Source: Anaeramoeba ignava
Lineage: Eukaryota > Metamonada > Anaeramoebidae
DNA: 64,000 bases
Assembly: GCA_028826165.1 (NCBI GenBank)
Contig: JAPDFW010000063.1
Location: forward strand, 992,001-1,056,000
Direction of reading: 5' to 3'
In this document: positions 48,046-60,156 of the stretch, piece after piece
Numbering within the stretch: the stretch's first letter is position 1
Layout: each line of letters starts with the position of its first letter
Notes under the pieces: model-generated
What the model saw: only the letters and a program-made list of their open reading frames with translations
Told to the model about the DNA's origin: nothing
Databases searched by the model: none
Made by a program: the position numbers and the translations under genes

Positions 48046-49500
48046 AGCCAGACTCCGGAGTCAAAAAATTAGTCATCCAAAAATGTATATAGAAAAAATT
48101 TTTTATTGATTTTTTTTTATTGATTTTTTTTTTATTGATTTTTTTTTCTTTTGGATTTCCCTCAAATTCCAATCAAAGTCAATTTTGTGTTTTGAAATTA
48201 TCATTTTTTTCTTTTCTCTTAGACTTCATAAGAATTCTTCCAAATTGGTTATCTTTCCTCTCTCTTTCCCTTTTCATTTCCCAAGAAATTGGACTTTGAA
48301 TAAAAGAAAACAAAAGAAAAAGATAATTCGATTCATGAAATTTATTTCCTTTTATTTTCCACAAACTCAATCCTTTTTCATCGCTTATTGTTCTGAATTC
48401 AAAAATTTTTCAAAACAAAATGAGAAAAGAGAAACAAGAAAATTCCAAATATTCAAAATAATCAAAATAACCAAAATAATCAAAATAATCAAAATAATCA
48501 AAATAACCAAAATAATCAAAATAACCAAAATAACCAAAATAATCAAAATAATCAAAATAATCAAAATAATCAAAATAATCAAAATAATCAAAATAATCAA
48601 AATAATCAAAATAATCAAAATAATCAAAATAATCAAAATAATCAAAATAATCAAAATAATCAAAATAATCAAAATAATCAAAATAATCAAAATAATCAAA
48701 ATAACCAAAATAATCAAAATAATCAAAATAATCAAAATAATCAAAATAATCAAAATAACCAAAATAATCAAAATAATCAATCAAAATAATCGAATAAATC
48801 AAAATAACCAAAACAATCAAAATAATCAAAATAATCAAAATAACCAAAATAATCAAAATAACCAAAATAACCAAAATAATCAAAATAATCAAAATAATCA
48901 AAATAATCAAAATAATCAAAATAATCAAAATAACCAAAATAATCAAAATAATCAAAATAATCAAAATAACCAAAATAATCAAAATAATCAAAATAATCAA
49001 AATAATCAAAATTTCAATTTTGAAAATCGGTTTCTCTTCGAAAGAGAGAGAGAATTTTTTCTAATTCATAATTGTTAAATTGATCTTACTTAATTCTCTC
49101 GAGATCCACTGGAGAAAAATACTCTCTTTCTTCTTATTTATCATTCTCTCTCTCGTAATTATATATCTCTCTTCAAAAAAAGTTTCCAAAAAATAAGAAA
49201 AAGAATCTCTTATAACAATGAAGAACTTTTGTATACTGTGAAATGAAATTTAAGAATAGGAAATAATAAGGGAATAAAAAAGAAAGAGGGTTTGCGAAAT
49301 TTAAGTTCTCAATTTTTCAAGTTAGATCAAAAAATTTAAAAGTGGATTTTCCCAAAAAAAAATTTTTTTCTTCTCCTTTTTGATTTATTATTTTAAAGAA
49401 ATTTGTAATTCATTTTTTATTGATTTTCTTTTCATTTTGGATGACTCAAATTTATATTTGCTGAATAATTTTATTCTCGAGGGGTGACCGGAGTCTGCCT
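48046..49500. mobile_element. 1,455-bp insertion with TTAA target duplication (piggyBac-like, non-autonomous)
   Basis: TTAA is present on both sides (48042..48045 and 49501..49504). The left end AGCCAGACTCCGG and the reverse complement of the right end AGGCAGACTCCGG match at 12 of 13 bases. A second inverted repeat lies inside: AGTCATCCAAAAATG at 48071-48085 and its inverse at 49433-49446 (AGTCATCCAAAATG). The sister units at 54773-54776 and 58739-58742 have a single uninterrupted TTAA. No transposase is recognisable; about 540 bp (48455-49010) is an AAAATAATC repeat. TTAA duplication is typical of piggyBac-superfamily elements, but the end sequence is not the usual CCC-type, so the class is inferred. 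Confidence 0.82.
48455..49012. repeat. AAAATAATC nonamer array inside the inserted element
   Basis: Nine-base units AAAATAATC and AAAATAACC. All six frames are open and give Ile/Lys-, Asn/Gln- or Asp/Tyr/Phe-rich polymers; none is convincing as a gene. Confidence 0.9.
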
Positions 49501-49613
49501 TTAATTTTAGTTTTTTAAAATTTGTCAAAAATTAATTCAACAAAAATTTAGAATTTTTATGATCCTTTCTTGAAGATAAATTAATATAATGGAATTTTAG
49601 TTTGTATATTATT

Positions 49614-49650
49614 TTTTTTTGATTATTAATTTGTTCAGATTTTCTTTGTA
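49614..49650 (-). pseudogene. Fragment of NDR kinase exon 1 at unit boundary 1/2
   Basis: GATTATTAATTTGTTCAGAT plus TTTCTTTGTA corresponds on the minus strand to codons for (M)QRKSEQINNQ of the NDR kinase; the start codon has mutated. It marks where the duplicated segment was cut inside kinase exon 1. Confidence 0.7.
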
Positions 49651-49875
49651 TAAAATTAAAAATAAAAAATAGAAAAATGTTTTTTTTTGGTTTGAATTGC
49701 TTTGCTTTATTCACTTATCATCAACCATTTTCCAAAAAAGTCAAAAATTGAGGAAAGTGAATAAAAAAGGAATTAAGTTTGCTATCATTATGAACTCAAT
49801 TCAAATTTGTAAAAAGGAAACGAAAAAAGAAAAAATCAAGTATTTGAGTTTTTTTGTTTTGAAAAATTTTTGGAT
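49651..49875. other. CP6 3' flank
   Basis: Contains the TTCACTTATCATCAACCATT block also found beside CP5, CP7 and CP8 and a short AAAAGAAA run. No gene. Confidence 0.5.
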
Positions 49876-50826
49876 TTAGAGATTTTTGCAACCAGTTCCA
49901 TACCAAGCTTGATCAGCAAGACCACAAGTGTTTTTTCCATATTCCAACCAAATATAACCTTGTTGTCCCCATGAAGCTGCCCATGAATTTTTGACAATCC
50001 AGTATGGTGGGTTAGCATCAGTGTTATATCCAACAATAAGAATAGCATGATCTAATCCATCATCAGGGCACTCTGAGGCAGTGACTACACCACTTGTATA
50101 GTACATAAAAGCACTATTTTCAGCATCAACAGCAATTGAGATTGGTCCGTAAGTTTGGATTTTGTTCATCATTTCAGTTTCACTTGAATATTGAGCATGT
50201 GCACTTAAAGTTGAAACTGATTGGCAAGATGATTTTTGGCAAGATTGATCATAAGCTTTATAAGGATAGGCTTGTTCTGAGCAAAGTCCACCATTATCAG
50301 TAACCCATTGCATAGCTTGATATGGCCAACCTCCGTTACATCCATAACCACCATTATCACAATCAACAATTTCTTGTTCGGAAAGTGAGATTAATTTACC
50401 GCCATCAACAACTGTGCATCCTTCAATCAATCCTGTTGTTGAGAATGTCCAGCATGATCCACATTGTCCTTGATCTTTGACTGGTGTAACTGCTCCATGA
50501 TCAACCCAATTAAAGCTTCCTCCAACTGTAACTTTTTCATTTGTTTTTCTTCCTGAACCTTGGATTTTGACTGGGGATAAGTATTTTTGTGCATATTCTT
50601 TGAGGGTCAAATCGGTGAATTGATTGATTCCCATTTTGAAGGTTGAATCACCTGCATTGTGTTCTCGGATTGTCTTTAAGTTTGCTTGGAAAATTTTGAA
50701 TCTAATGGCTTCTTCTTCAACACTGTATTTCTTGTTGAATTTGTTCTTGAAGTTATTGAAAAGCATTCTGTCATTGGCGCATGATGCAACCAAAACTAAA
50801 ATTGCAAAAATAACAATGAATTTCAT
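49876..50826 (-). CDS. Papain-family cysteine protease CP6 (family B)
   Basis: 316 aa from the MKFIVIFAIL start; an in-frame ATG 24 nt upstream (50850) would add 8 residues ahead of the signal peptide and is not favoured because the sister genes lack it. Cys125, His260 and Asn280 are present, with the unusual 'KNSWAASWG' shared with CP4. CP4 and CP6 differ at only a handful of residues despite distance and opposite orientation. It ends GCKNL, where CP4 has GCHNL. Confidence 0.94.
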   Translation of the reverse strand: MKFIVIFAILVLVASCANDRMLFNNFKNKFNKKYSVEEEAIRFKIFQANLKTIREHNAGDSTFKMGINQFTDLTLKEYAQKYLSPVKIQGSGRKTNEKVTVGGSFNWVDHGAVTPVKDQGQCGSCWTFSTTGLIEGCTVVDGGKLISLSEQEIVDCDNGGYGCNGGWPYQAMQWVTDNGGLCSEQAYPYKAYDQSCQKSSCQSVSTLSAHAQYSSETEMMNKIQTYGPISIAVDAENSAFMYYTSGVVTASECPDDGLDHAILIVGYNTDANPPYWIVKNSWAASWGQQGYIWLEYGKNTCGLADQAWYGTGCKNL

Positions 50827-50885
50827 TGAATTTTTTTTGAAATGAATCAAAAAGAATGAATTTTTTATTTTTATTTTTGGATTTC

Positions 50886-50910
50886 ATTTAAATTATTTTT
50901 TTGCCTGCAT
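50886..50910 (-). promoter_or_regulatory. GCAGGC box upstream of CP6
   Basis: On the minus strand it reads TGCAGGCAAAAAAATAATTT, identical over 20 bases to the box at 22891 before CP4. It lies about 60-85 nt before the ATG. Candidate promoter element. Confidence 0.5.
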
Positions 50911-51339
50911 TTAAAATTTGATTATTGATTAAATTGATCTTTTTATTTATTTTTTTTTTATTTATTTTTATTTATTTTTATTTATTTAAAGTCATTTCAT
51001 CAAATTTTTTTTATTAATTAATTTTAAATTTTTTTTATAGTTCAGTTTAAATTTAGATCATAAAATTAAGTCATTTTATTTTTTCAATTTAGAAAATTAA
51101 TAAAATTGAAATAAATGTTTTAATAATATATTATTTATTATTTAAAATTTTATTTTCTTTATTAATTATTAATTATTATTAAATATTTAATTAATTTTTA
51201 ATTTTCTTGAAGTGTATCAGAAAAAATTTTTTTATTTTTTGATCAAAAGAAAAAAAAAAAGAAAAAAAAATTGATACCTTCAAATTTAAAACCTTTTTAT
51301 TTTATAACTTTTATTAAATTTAACTTATTTATTTTTGTT

Positions 51340-53570
51340 AAAATAAATTAAAAGAAATTGGATAAATTTTAATCAATTTTAATTTAAATTTATTTATTAT
51401 TTTAAATTAATTTATTAAATAACAAACAAATAAATTATTTTAAATTGAACAAGTGTATTAATTTAATTAGGAATTATTTATTAATTTTATTATTAAATTT
51501 AAAGAAAATTGAATAAAATATTTTGAATTAAATTTATTTATTATTTTAAATTAAATTATTAAATAACAAACAGATAAATTAATTTGAATTAAATAGATGT
51601 ATTAATTTTAATAGGAATTATTTATTAATTTAATTGTAAATTATTTTAATTTTATTAATAAATTGAAAATCGGATAAAATATTTTGATTTAAATTTATTT
51701 ATTATTTTAATAGGAATTATTAATTAATAAACAAATAAATTAATTTAAATTAAATAGATCTATTAATTTTAACAGGAATTATTTATTAATTTAATTATAA
51801 ATTATTTTAATTTTAATTAATAAATTGAAAATCGGATAAAATATTTTGATTTAAATTTATTTATTATTTTAAATTAAATTATTAATTAATAAACACATAA
51901 ATTAATTTAAATTAAATTTATCTATTAATTTTAATATAAATTATTTATTAATTTAATTAGGAATTATTTATTAATTTTATTATTAAATTTAAAGAAAATT
52001 GAATAAAATATTTTAAATTAAATTTATTTATTATTTTAAATTAATTTATTTATTAATAAACAAATAAATTAATTTAAATTAAATAGATCTATTAATTTTA
52101 ATAGGAATTATTTATTAATTTAATTATAAATTATTTATTAATTTTATTAATAAATTGAAAATTGGATAAAATATTTTGATTTAAATTTATTTATTATTTT
52201 AATAGGAATTATTAATTAATAAACAAATAAATTAATTTAAATTAAATAGATCTATTAATTTTAACAGGAATTATTTATTAATTTAATTATAAATTATTTT
52301 ATTAATTTTATTATTAAATTTAAAAGAAAATTGAATAAAATATTTTAAATTAAATTTATTTATTATTTTAAATTAAATTATTAATTAATAAACAGATAAA
52401 TTAATTTAAATTAAATAGATGTATTAATTTTAATAGGAATTATTTATTAATTTAATTATAAATTATTTTAATTTAATTAATAGATTGAAAATCGGATAAA
52501 ATATTTTTATTTAAATTTATTTATTATTTTAAATTAAATTATTAAATAATAAACAGATAAATTAATTTAAATTAAATAGATCTATTAATTTTATTTGAAT
52601 TGTTTATTAATTTAATTATAAATTATTTTAATTTTATTAATAGATTGAAAATCGGATAAAATATTTTGATTTAAATTTATTTATTATTTTAAATTAAATT
52701 TATTTAATTAATAAACAGATAAATTAATTTAAATTAAATAGATCTATTAATTTTAATAGGAATTATTTATTAATTTAATTATAAATTATTTTAATTTTAA
52801 TTAATAAATTGAAAATCGGATAAAATATTTTAATTTAAATTTATTTATTATTTTAGAATTATTAATTAATAAATATATAAATTAATTTAAATTAAATATA
52901 TCTATTAATTTTAATAGGAATTGTTTATTAATTTAAATTATAAATTTCAATTTTATTAATAAATTGAAAATTGAATAAAATATTTCAAATTAAATTTATT
53001 TATTATTTTAAATTAATTTATTAAATAACAAACAAATAAATTATTTTAAATTAAATATATCTATTAATTTTAATATAAATTATTTATTAATTTAAATATA
53101 AATTATTTTAATTTTATTAATAAATTGAAAATTGGATAAAATATTTTGATTTAAATTTATTTATTATTTTAAATTAAATTATTAAATAATAAACAAATAA
53201 ATTAATTTAAATTAAATAGATCTATTAATTTTAATAGGAATTGTTTATTAATTTAATTACAAATTATTTTAATTTAATTAATAAATTGAAAATTGAATAA
53301 AATATTTTGATTTAAATTTATTTATTATTTTAAATTAAATTTATTTATTAATAAACAAATAAATTAATTTAAATTAAATAGATCTATTAATTTTAATAGG
53401 AATTATTTATTAATTTAATTATAAATTATTTTAATTTTATTATTAAATTTAAAGAAAATTGAATAAAATATTTCAAATTAAATTTATTTATTATTTTAAA
53501 TTAATTTATTTATTAATAAACAAATAAATTATTTTAAATTAAATATATCTATTAATTTATTTATTAATAT
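51340..53570. repeat. Satellite array S3, copy in unit 2
   Basis: Same about 160-bp family as at 44440, about 14 units. Some units carry a variant segment (TTATTATTAAATTTAAAGAA) absent from the unit-1 array, so the arrays have diverged or been homogenised separately. Confidence 0.87.
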
Positions 53571-54776
53571 TTTTGGATAAGTGTTCTTATTCTAAAAAAT
53601 ATTTACTAAAAAAAAAATAAAAAAAGAAATTTTTGTTTAAATTGGATTTGTTTTGTTAATTTATTCTTTAATCATAATTTGATAAGATTTGATTTTTTCT
53701 TTCTTCTTTTATTCAAATATTTTATATAATTTTAAACTAATTTTCTTATATTATCTTGTATTATCTTATTTTTTTTTTGAACAAATTTTTGGAATCATAA
53801 AAAAATAAAATATTATTTTTCTTTTTAATAAATGAAAAATTTCGAAAACACTAAATTAATAAAGCAAAAGAATTTTTCAAAATTATTTACTGAACAAATT
53901 ATGAAAAGAGGTTTTCTTGAACTTTTCAAATAAGAATGCTTCAAATAAATAATCAAAATCAAAATCAATTTCAAAATCAATTTCAAATTCAAATTCAAAA
54001 TCAAAATCAAAATCAAAATCAAAATCAAATTAAAAATCAAAATCAAAATCAAAATCAAAATCAAAATCAAAATCAAAATCAAATTCAAAATCAAATTCAA
54101 AATTAAAATCAAATTCAAAATCAAATTCAAAATCAAAATCAAATTCAAAATCAAAATCAAAATCAAATTCAAAACCAAAATTAAATTCAAAATTCAAAAT
54201 CAAATTCAAAATCAAAATCAAAATCAAAATCAAAATCAAAATCAAAATCAAATTCAAAATCAAAATCAAAATCAAAATCAAAATCAAAATCAAAATCAAA
54301 ATCAAAATCAAAATCAAAATCAAAATCAAAATCAAAATCAAATTCAAAATCAAAATCAAAATCAAAATCAAAATCAAATTCAAAATCAAAATCAAAATCA
54401 AAATCAAAATCAAAATCAAAATCAAAATCAAATTCAAAATCAAAATCAAATTCAAAATCAAATTCAAGAAATGAATATTTTCACACTCAAGAAAAAAGAA
54501 CATTACATTATATTTTCTATTAGAAAGAAATTAGATGAAAAAATATAAAGAAATGAATACTAGAAGGAATATTTGATAGATTCAAATCTAAAATTGATTC
54601 AAGAAAAAGAAGAGAATTACAAAAGGAATTTCTCTCAAAGAAATCTAAATTTGAAAATTTTAGATCATCATCTTAATTTTGAATTGCAGAATATTAATAT
54701 TATTATTATTTTATTATTATTTCTTCTTGATAATTTTCCTTTTTTATTAATGAAAGGAATAATTTATGAATTTTAA
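53571..54776 (+). pseudogene. Decayed ORF with CAAAAT tract, copy in unit 2
   Basis: This best-preserved copy reads MKNFENTKLIKQKNFSKLFT...FLELFK then two stops (about 53832-53950). The CAAAAT tract follows (53945-54465), then MNIFTLKKKEHYIIFSIRKK, and then a frame of 67 codons from 54573 (MIDSNLKLIQEKEENYK...). No family recognised. The reading frames suggest a former gene with a Gln/Asn-rich middle. Confidence 0.45.
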
Positions 54777-54887
54777 TTTTAGTTTTTTTTAAAATTTGTC
54801 AAAAATTAATTCAACAAAGATTTAGAATTTTTATGATCCTTTCTTGAAGATAAATTAATATAATGTAATTTTAGTTTGTATATTATT

Positions 54888-54931
54888 TTTTTTGATTATT
54901 AATTTGTTCAGATTTTCTTTGCATTTTAAAA
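54888..54931 (-). pseudogene. Fragment of NDR kinase exon 1 at unit boundary 2/3
   Basis: Keeps the ATG (54924) and reads MQRKSEQINNQKK before a stop, against MQRKSEQSNNQKND in the intact kinase. The upstream leader (AAAAAGGAAAAAAAATGAAA) is also copied. It cannot encode a kinase. Confidence 0.75.
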
Positions 54932-55274
54932 AAATGAAAAAGGAAAAAAAATGAAAAATGAAAAAGGAAAAAAAATGAAAAATGTTTTTTTTTGGATTTG
55001 AATTGCTTTTTATTTTTGATTTCATTGAAATTAAAAATAAAAAGAATGAAATTTTTTTATTCACTTATCATCAACTATTTTCCAAAAAAAGTCAAAAATT
55101 GAGGAAAGTGAATAAAAGAAGAATTGAGTTTCATCATTATGAATTCAATTCAAATTTGTAAAAAGAAAAAGAAAAAGAAAAAGAAAAAGAAAAAGAAAAA
55201 GAAAAAGAAAAAAGAAAAAATCAAGTATTTGAGTTTTGTTTTGAAAATTTTTGGATTTTCAAATGTTTTTGGAT
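54932..55274. other. CP7 3' flank
   Basis: Nearly identical to 42605-42937 beside CP5, with a longer GAAAAA tract (55161-55218). No gene. Confidence 0.6.
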
Positions 55275-56225
55275 TTAGAGATTGTGACAACCACTTCCAT
55301 ACCAAGCTTGAGTAGCAAGACCACAAGTGTTTTGTCCATATTCCATCCAAATATAACCACTAAGTCCCCATGAAGTTCCCCATGAATTTTTGACAATCCA
55401 ATATGGTGGGTTAGCATCAGTGTTATATCCAACAATAAGAATAGCATGATCTAATTGTGTTTGTGAGCAATCATCTCCACTATAAACACCACCATTGTAG
55501 TTCATAAAACCATCACCAGAAGCATCAACAGCAATTGAAATTGGTCCTTTAGATTGGATTTCATTCATCATTTGAGTTTCACTTGAATATTGAGCATGTG
55601 AATTCAAAGTTGTAACTGAATTGCAAGATGATGATTGGCAAGATTGATCATAAGCAACATAAGGATAATCTTGTTCTGAACAAAGTCCACCATTTTGAGT
55701 AACCCATGCCATAGCTTGATATGGCCAACCTCCACTACATCCATAACCACCATTATCACAATCAACAATTTCTTGTTCAGAAAGTGAGATTAATGAACCT
55801 CCATCAGCAACTGTACATCCTTCAATCATTCCTGTTGTTGAAAATGTCCAACATGATCCACATTGTCCTTGATCTTTAATTGGTGTAACTGCTCCATGAT
55901 CAACCCAATTAAATTGTCCTCCAACAATTTGAACTTTTTCTTGTGCTCTTGGTGCAACTAGCATTTTGATTGGAGATAAGTACTTTTGTTGATATTCTTT
56001 ATTGGTTAAATCAGTAAATTGATTGACTCCCATTGTGTAACTGTGATCACCTGCATTATGTTCTCGAATTCTCTTTAAGTTTCCTTGGAAAATTTTAAAT
56101 CTCATTGCTTCTTCATTTGCAGTGTATCTCTTGTTGAATTTGTTTTTGAAATGATTGAAAAGCATTCTGTCATTGGTGCAAGATGCAACCAAAACTAAAA
56201 TTGCAAAAATAACAATGAATTTCAT
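55275..56225 (-). CDS. Papain-family cysteine protease CP7 (family B)
   Basis: 316 aa, a near-duplicate of CP5, with Cys125, His260 and Asn280 intact. Residues 87-90 are KMLV, the version otherwise found only in the decaying CP8, while the rest matches CP5. This patch is the clearest sign of conversion among the copies. Confidence 0.94.
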   Translation of the reverse strand: MKFIVIFAILVLVASCTNDRMLFNHFKNKFNKRYTANEEAMRFKIFQGNLKRIREHNAGDHSYTMGVNQFTDLTNKEYQQKYLSPIKMLVAPRAQEKVQIVGGQFNWVDHGAVTPIKDQGQCGSCWTFSTTGMIEGCTVADGGSLISLSEQEIVDCDNGGYGCSGGWPYQAMAWVTQNGGLCSEQDYPYVAYDQSCQSSSCNSVTTLNSHAQYSSETQMMNEIQSKGPISIAVDASGDGFMNYNGGVYSGDDCSQTQLDHAILIVGYNTDANPPYWIVKNSWGTSWGLSGYIWMEYGQNTCGLATQAWYGSGCHNL

Positions 56226-56306
56226 TGAATTTTTTTTAAAAAAGAATTGAAAAAAAAAAAGATTGAAAAAAAAAGAATGAATTTTTTATTTTTATTTTTG
56301 GATTTC

Positions 56307-56331
56307 ATTTAAATTATTTTTTTGCCTGCGT
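56307..56331 (-). promoter_or_regulatory. GCAGGC box upstream of CP7
   Basis: Same sequence and spacing as upstream of CP5 (CGCAGGCAAAAAAATAATTT). Candidate promoter element. Confidence 0.5.
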
Positions 56332-56759
56332 TTTAGATTTAATTGATCAATTATTTTTCTATTTATTTTTATTCTTTTTATTTAAAAAATTATTTTGAAA
56401 GTTTAATTCTATCAAATTTATTAATTAATTTCAAAATTGGATAGTTCAGTTTAAATTTAGATCATAAAATTAAGTCATTTTATTTTTTCAATTTAGATAA
56501 TTAATAAAATTGAAATAAATGTTTTAATAATATATTATTTATTATTTAAAATTTTATTTTCCTTATTAATTATTATTGAAGATTTAGTTAATTTTTAATT
56601 TTCTTGAAACGTATCAAAAAAAATTTTTTTATTTTTTCTTTTTTGATCAACAAAAAAATCAAAAAAAAAAAGGAATTTAAATAAAAAATTGATATCTCCA
56701 AATTTAAAACCTTTTTATTTTATAACTTTTATTAAATTTAACTTACTTATTTTTGTTAA

Positions 56760-57870
56760 AATAAATTAAAAGAAATTGGATAAATTAAATCCAATTCTAA
56801 TTTAAATTTATTTATTATTTTAAATTAAATTATTAAATAATAAACAAATAAATCAATTTAAATTAAATAGATATATTAATTTTAATAGGAATTACTTATT
56901 AATTTAATTATAAATTATTTTAATTTTATTAATAAATTGAAAATCGGATAAAATATTTTAATTTAAATTTATTTATTATTTTAAATTAAATTATTAATTA
57001 ATAAACAAATAAATTAATTTAAATTAAATAGATCTATTAATTTTAATAGGAATTATTTATTAATTTAATTATAAATTATTTTAATTTTATTAATAAATTG
57101 AAAATCGGATAAAATATTTTAATTTAAATTTATTTATTATTTTAATAGGAATTATTTATTAATAAACAAATAAATTAATTTAAATTAAATTTATCTATTA
57201 ATTTTAACAGGAATTATTTATTAATTTAATTATAAATTATTTTAATTTAATTAATAAATTGAAAATTGAATAAAATATTTTGATTTAAATTTATTTATTA
57301 TTTTAAATTAAATTATTAAATAATAAACAAATAAATTAATTTAAATTAAATAGATCTATTAATTTTAACAGGAATTGTTTATTAATTTAATTATAAATTA
57401 TTTTAATTTTATTAATAAATTGAAAATTGAATAAAATATTTTAATTTAAATTTATTTATTATTTTGAATTAAATTATTAATTAATAAACAGATAAATTAA
57501 TTTAAATTAAATAGATCTATTAATTTTAATAGGAATTATTTATTAATTTAATTATAAATTATTTTAATTTGATTATTAAATTTAAAATTGAATAAAATAT
57601 TTTAATTTAAATTTATTTATTATTTTAAATTAAATTATTAAATAATAAACAAATAAATCAATTTTTAAATTAAATATATCTATTAATTTTAATAGGAATT
57701 ATTTATTAATTTAATTATAAATTATTTTAATTTTATTAATAAATTGAAAATCGGATAAAATATTTTGATTTAAATTTATTTATTATTTTAAATTAATTTA
57801 TTAAATGATAAACAGATAAATTAATTTAAATTAAATAGATCTATTAATTTATTAATTAATATTTTTGGAT
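56760..57870. repeat. Satellite array S3, copy in unit 3 (short, about 7 units)
   Basis: Same about 160-bp family; the flanks on both sides match the other two arrays, so the array length alone differs (about 2.4, 2.2 and 1.1 kb). Confidence 0.87.
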
Positions 57871-58742
57871 AAGTGTTCTTATTCTAAAAAATATTTACTA
57901 AAAAAAAAATAAAAAAAGAAATTTTTGTTTAAATTGGATTTGTTTTGTTAATTTATTCTTTAATCATAATTTGATAAGATTTGATTTTTTCTTTCTTCTT
58001 TTATTCAAATATTTTATATAATTTTAAACTAATTTTCTTATATTATCTTGTATTATCTTATTTTTTTTTTGAACAAATTTTTGGAATCATAAAAAAATAA
58101 AATATTATTTTTCTTTTTAATAAATGAAAAATTTCGAAAACATTAAATTAATAAAGCAAAAGAATCTATTCAAAATTATTTACTGAACAAATTATGAAAA
58201 GAGATTTTCTTGAACTTTTCAAATAAGAATGCTTCAAATAAATAATCAAATTCAAAATCAAAATCAAAATCAAAATCAAAATCAAATTTAAATTCAAAAT
58301 CAAAATCAAAATCAAAATCAAAAATTCAAATTCAAATTCAAAATCAAAATCAAATTCAAAATTAAAAAAATCAAAATCAAAATCAAATCCAAAATTAAAA
58401 TCAAAATCAATTTAAATTCAAATTCAAAATCAAAATGAAGAAATGAATATTTTCACACTCAAGAAAAAAGAACATTACATTATATTTTCTATTAGAAAGA
58501 AATTAGATGAAAAAATAGAAAGAAATGAATACTAGAAGGAATATTTGATAGATTCAAATCTAAAATTGATTCAAGAAAAAGAAGAGAATTACAAAAGGAA
58601 TTTCTCTTAAAGAAATCTAAATTTGAAAATTTTAGATCATCATCTTAATTTTGAATTGCAGAATAATAATAATATTATTTTATTATTTCTTCTTGATAAT
58701 TTCCCTTTTTTATTAATGAAAGGAATAATTTATGAATTTTAA
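57871..58742 (+). pseudogene. Decayed ORF with short CAAAAT tract, copy in unit 3
   Basis: ATG near 58123 reads MKNFENIKLIKQKNLFKIIY then stops. The CAAAAT tract (58240-58435) is less than half the length in units 1 and 2. MNIFTLKKKEHYIIFSIRKK, the shared TAG and the LIQEKEENYKR frame follow. Confidence 0.43.
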
Positions 58743-58854
58743 TTTTAGTTTTTTAAAATTTGTCAAAAATTAATTCAACAAAAATGTAGAATTTTTATGA
58801 TCCTTTCTTGAAGATAAATTAATATAATGGAATTTTAGTTTGTATATTATTTTT

Positions 58855-58890
58855 TTTTGATTATTAATTTGTTCAGATTTTCTTTGTATG
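58855..58890 (-). pseudogene. Fragment of NDR kinase exon 1 at unit boundary 3/4
   Basis: Same scrap as at 49614 with a mutated start codon. The adjacent flank is shortened compared with the kinase leader. Confidence 0.65.
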
Positions 58891-59099
58891 AAATTAAAAA
58901 TAAAAAGAATGAAATTGTTTTATTCACTTATCATCAACTATTTTCCAAAAAAAGTCAAAAATTGAGGAAAGTGAATAAAAAAGGAATTAAGTTTGCTATC
59001 ATTATGAATTCAATTCAAATTTGTAAAAAGAAAAAGAGAAAATATCAAGTATTTGAGTTTTGTTTTGAAAAATTTTTGGATTTTCAAATGTTTTTGGAT

Positions 59100-60055
59100 T
59101 TAGAGATTGTGACAACCACTTCCATACCAAGCTTGAGTAGCAAGACCACAAATATTTTTTCCATATTCCATCCAAATATAACCTTGTTGTCCCCACCAAG
59201 TTCCGAATGAATTTTTGACAATCCAGTATGGTGGTTTGTTATCAGTGTTATATCCAACAATAAGAATAGCATGATTTAATAGTGTTTGTGAGCATCCATC
59301 ATCTCCAGTATAGACACCACTAGTATAGTATTCGAAACCATTCCCAGCAGCATCAATAGCAATTGAGATTGGTCCAACAGTTTCTAATTTGTTCAACATA
59401 TCAGTTTCAGATGTGAATTGAGTATGTGAGTCCAAAGTTGAAACTGGCTGGCAAGAAGAGTTTTGACATTTTTGATTAACACCAACATAAGGATAATCTT
59501 GTTCTGAACAAAGTCCACCAACTTCAGTAACCCATTGCATAGCTTGATATGGCCAACCTCCACCACATCCATACTTTTCACCATCATCACAATCAACAAT
59601 TTCTTGTTCGGAAAGTGAGATTAATGAACCTCCATAAGCAACTGTGCATCCTTCAATCATTCCTGTTGTTGAGAAGCACCAACATGACCCACAATCTCCT
59701 TGATCTTTAATTGGTGTAACTGCTCCTTTATCAACCCAATTAAATTGTCCTCCAAAAATTTGAATGTTTTCTTGTGGCATTGGTTCAACTAGCATTTTGA
59801 TTGGAGATAAGTACTTTTGTTGATATTCTTTATTGGTTAAATCAGTAAATTGATTGATTCCCATTTGATAACTGTGATCACCTGCATTGTGTTCTTGGAT
59901 TTTCTTTAAATTACTTTGGAAAATTTTAAATCTCATTGCTTCTTCTTCAACATTGTATTTCTTGTTGAATTTATTTTTGAAATGACTGAAAAGCATTCTG
60001 TCATTTGCACATGAAGCAAAGAATAATAAAATTGCAAAAGTAGAATAAATTTCAT
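59100..60055 (-). pseudogene. Papain-family protease CP8, decaying copy (frameshift in signal peptide)
   Basis: From the ATG at 60055 the signal-peptide frame loses one base of an A/T run near 60036-60040 (four A's where CP9 has five on the plus strand), so it runs out of frame. From residue 21 onward the body is open. The body keeps the catalytic Cys ('CGSCWCFS', with Cys in place of Ala) and His ('LNHAILIVGY'), but the Asn motif reads KNSFGTWWG, losing the conserved Trp. An internal ATG at 59996 would give 298 aa without a signal peptide. A homopolymer sequencing error is possible, but the extra motif changes support relaxed selection. Confidence 0.75.
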
Positions 60056-60156
60056 TTAATTTTTTTTTTAAAAAAGAAAAAATGAAAAAAATGAATTTTT
60101 TTTATTTATTTATTTATTTATTGAAAATCGGATAAATGATTTTTTTGAATTTGAAT

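Noticed and set aside
48185-49078. 297-codon plus-strand open frame in the inserted element
   Set aside because: Two thirds is the nonamer repeat; the non-repeat ends show no transposase-like motif or conserved domain.
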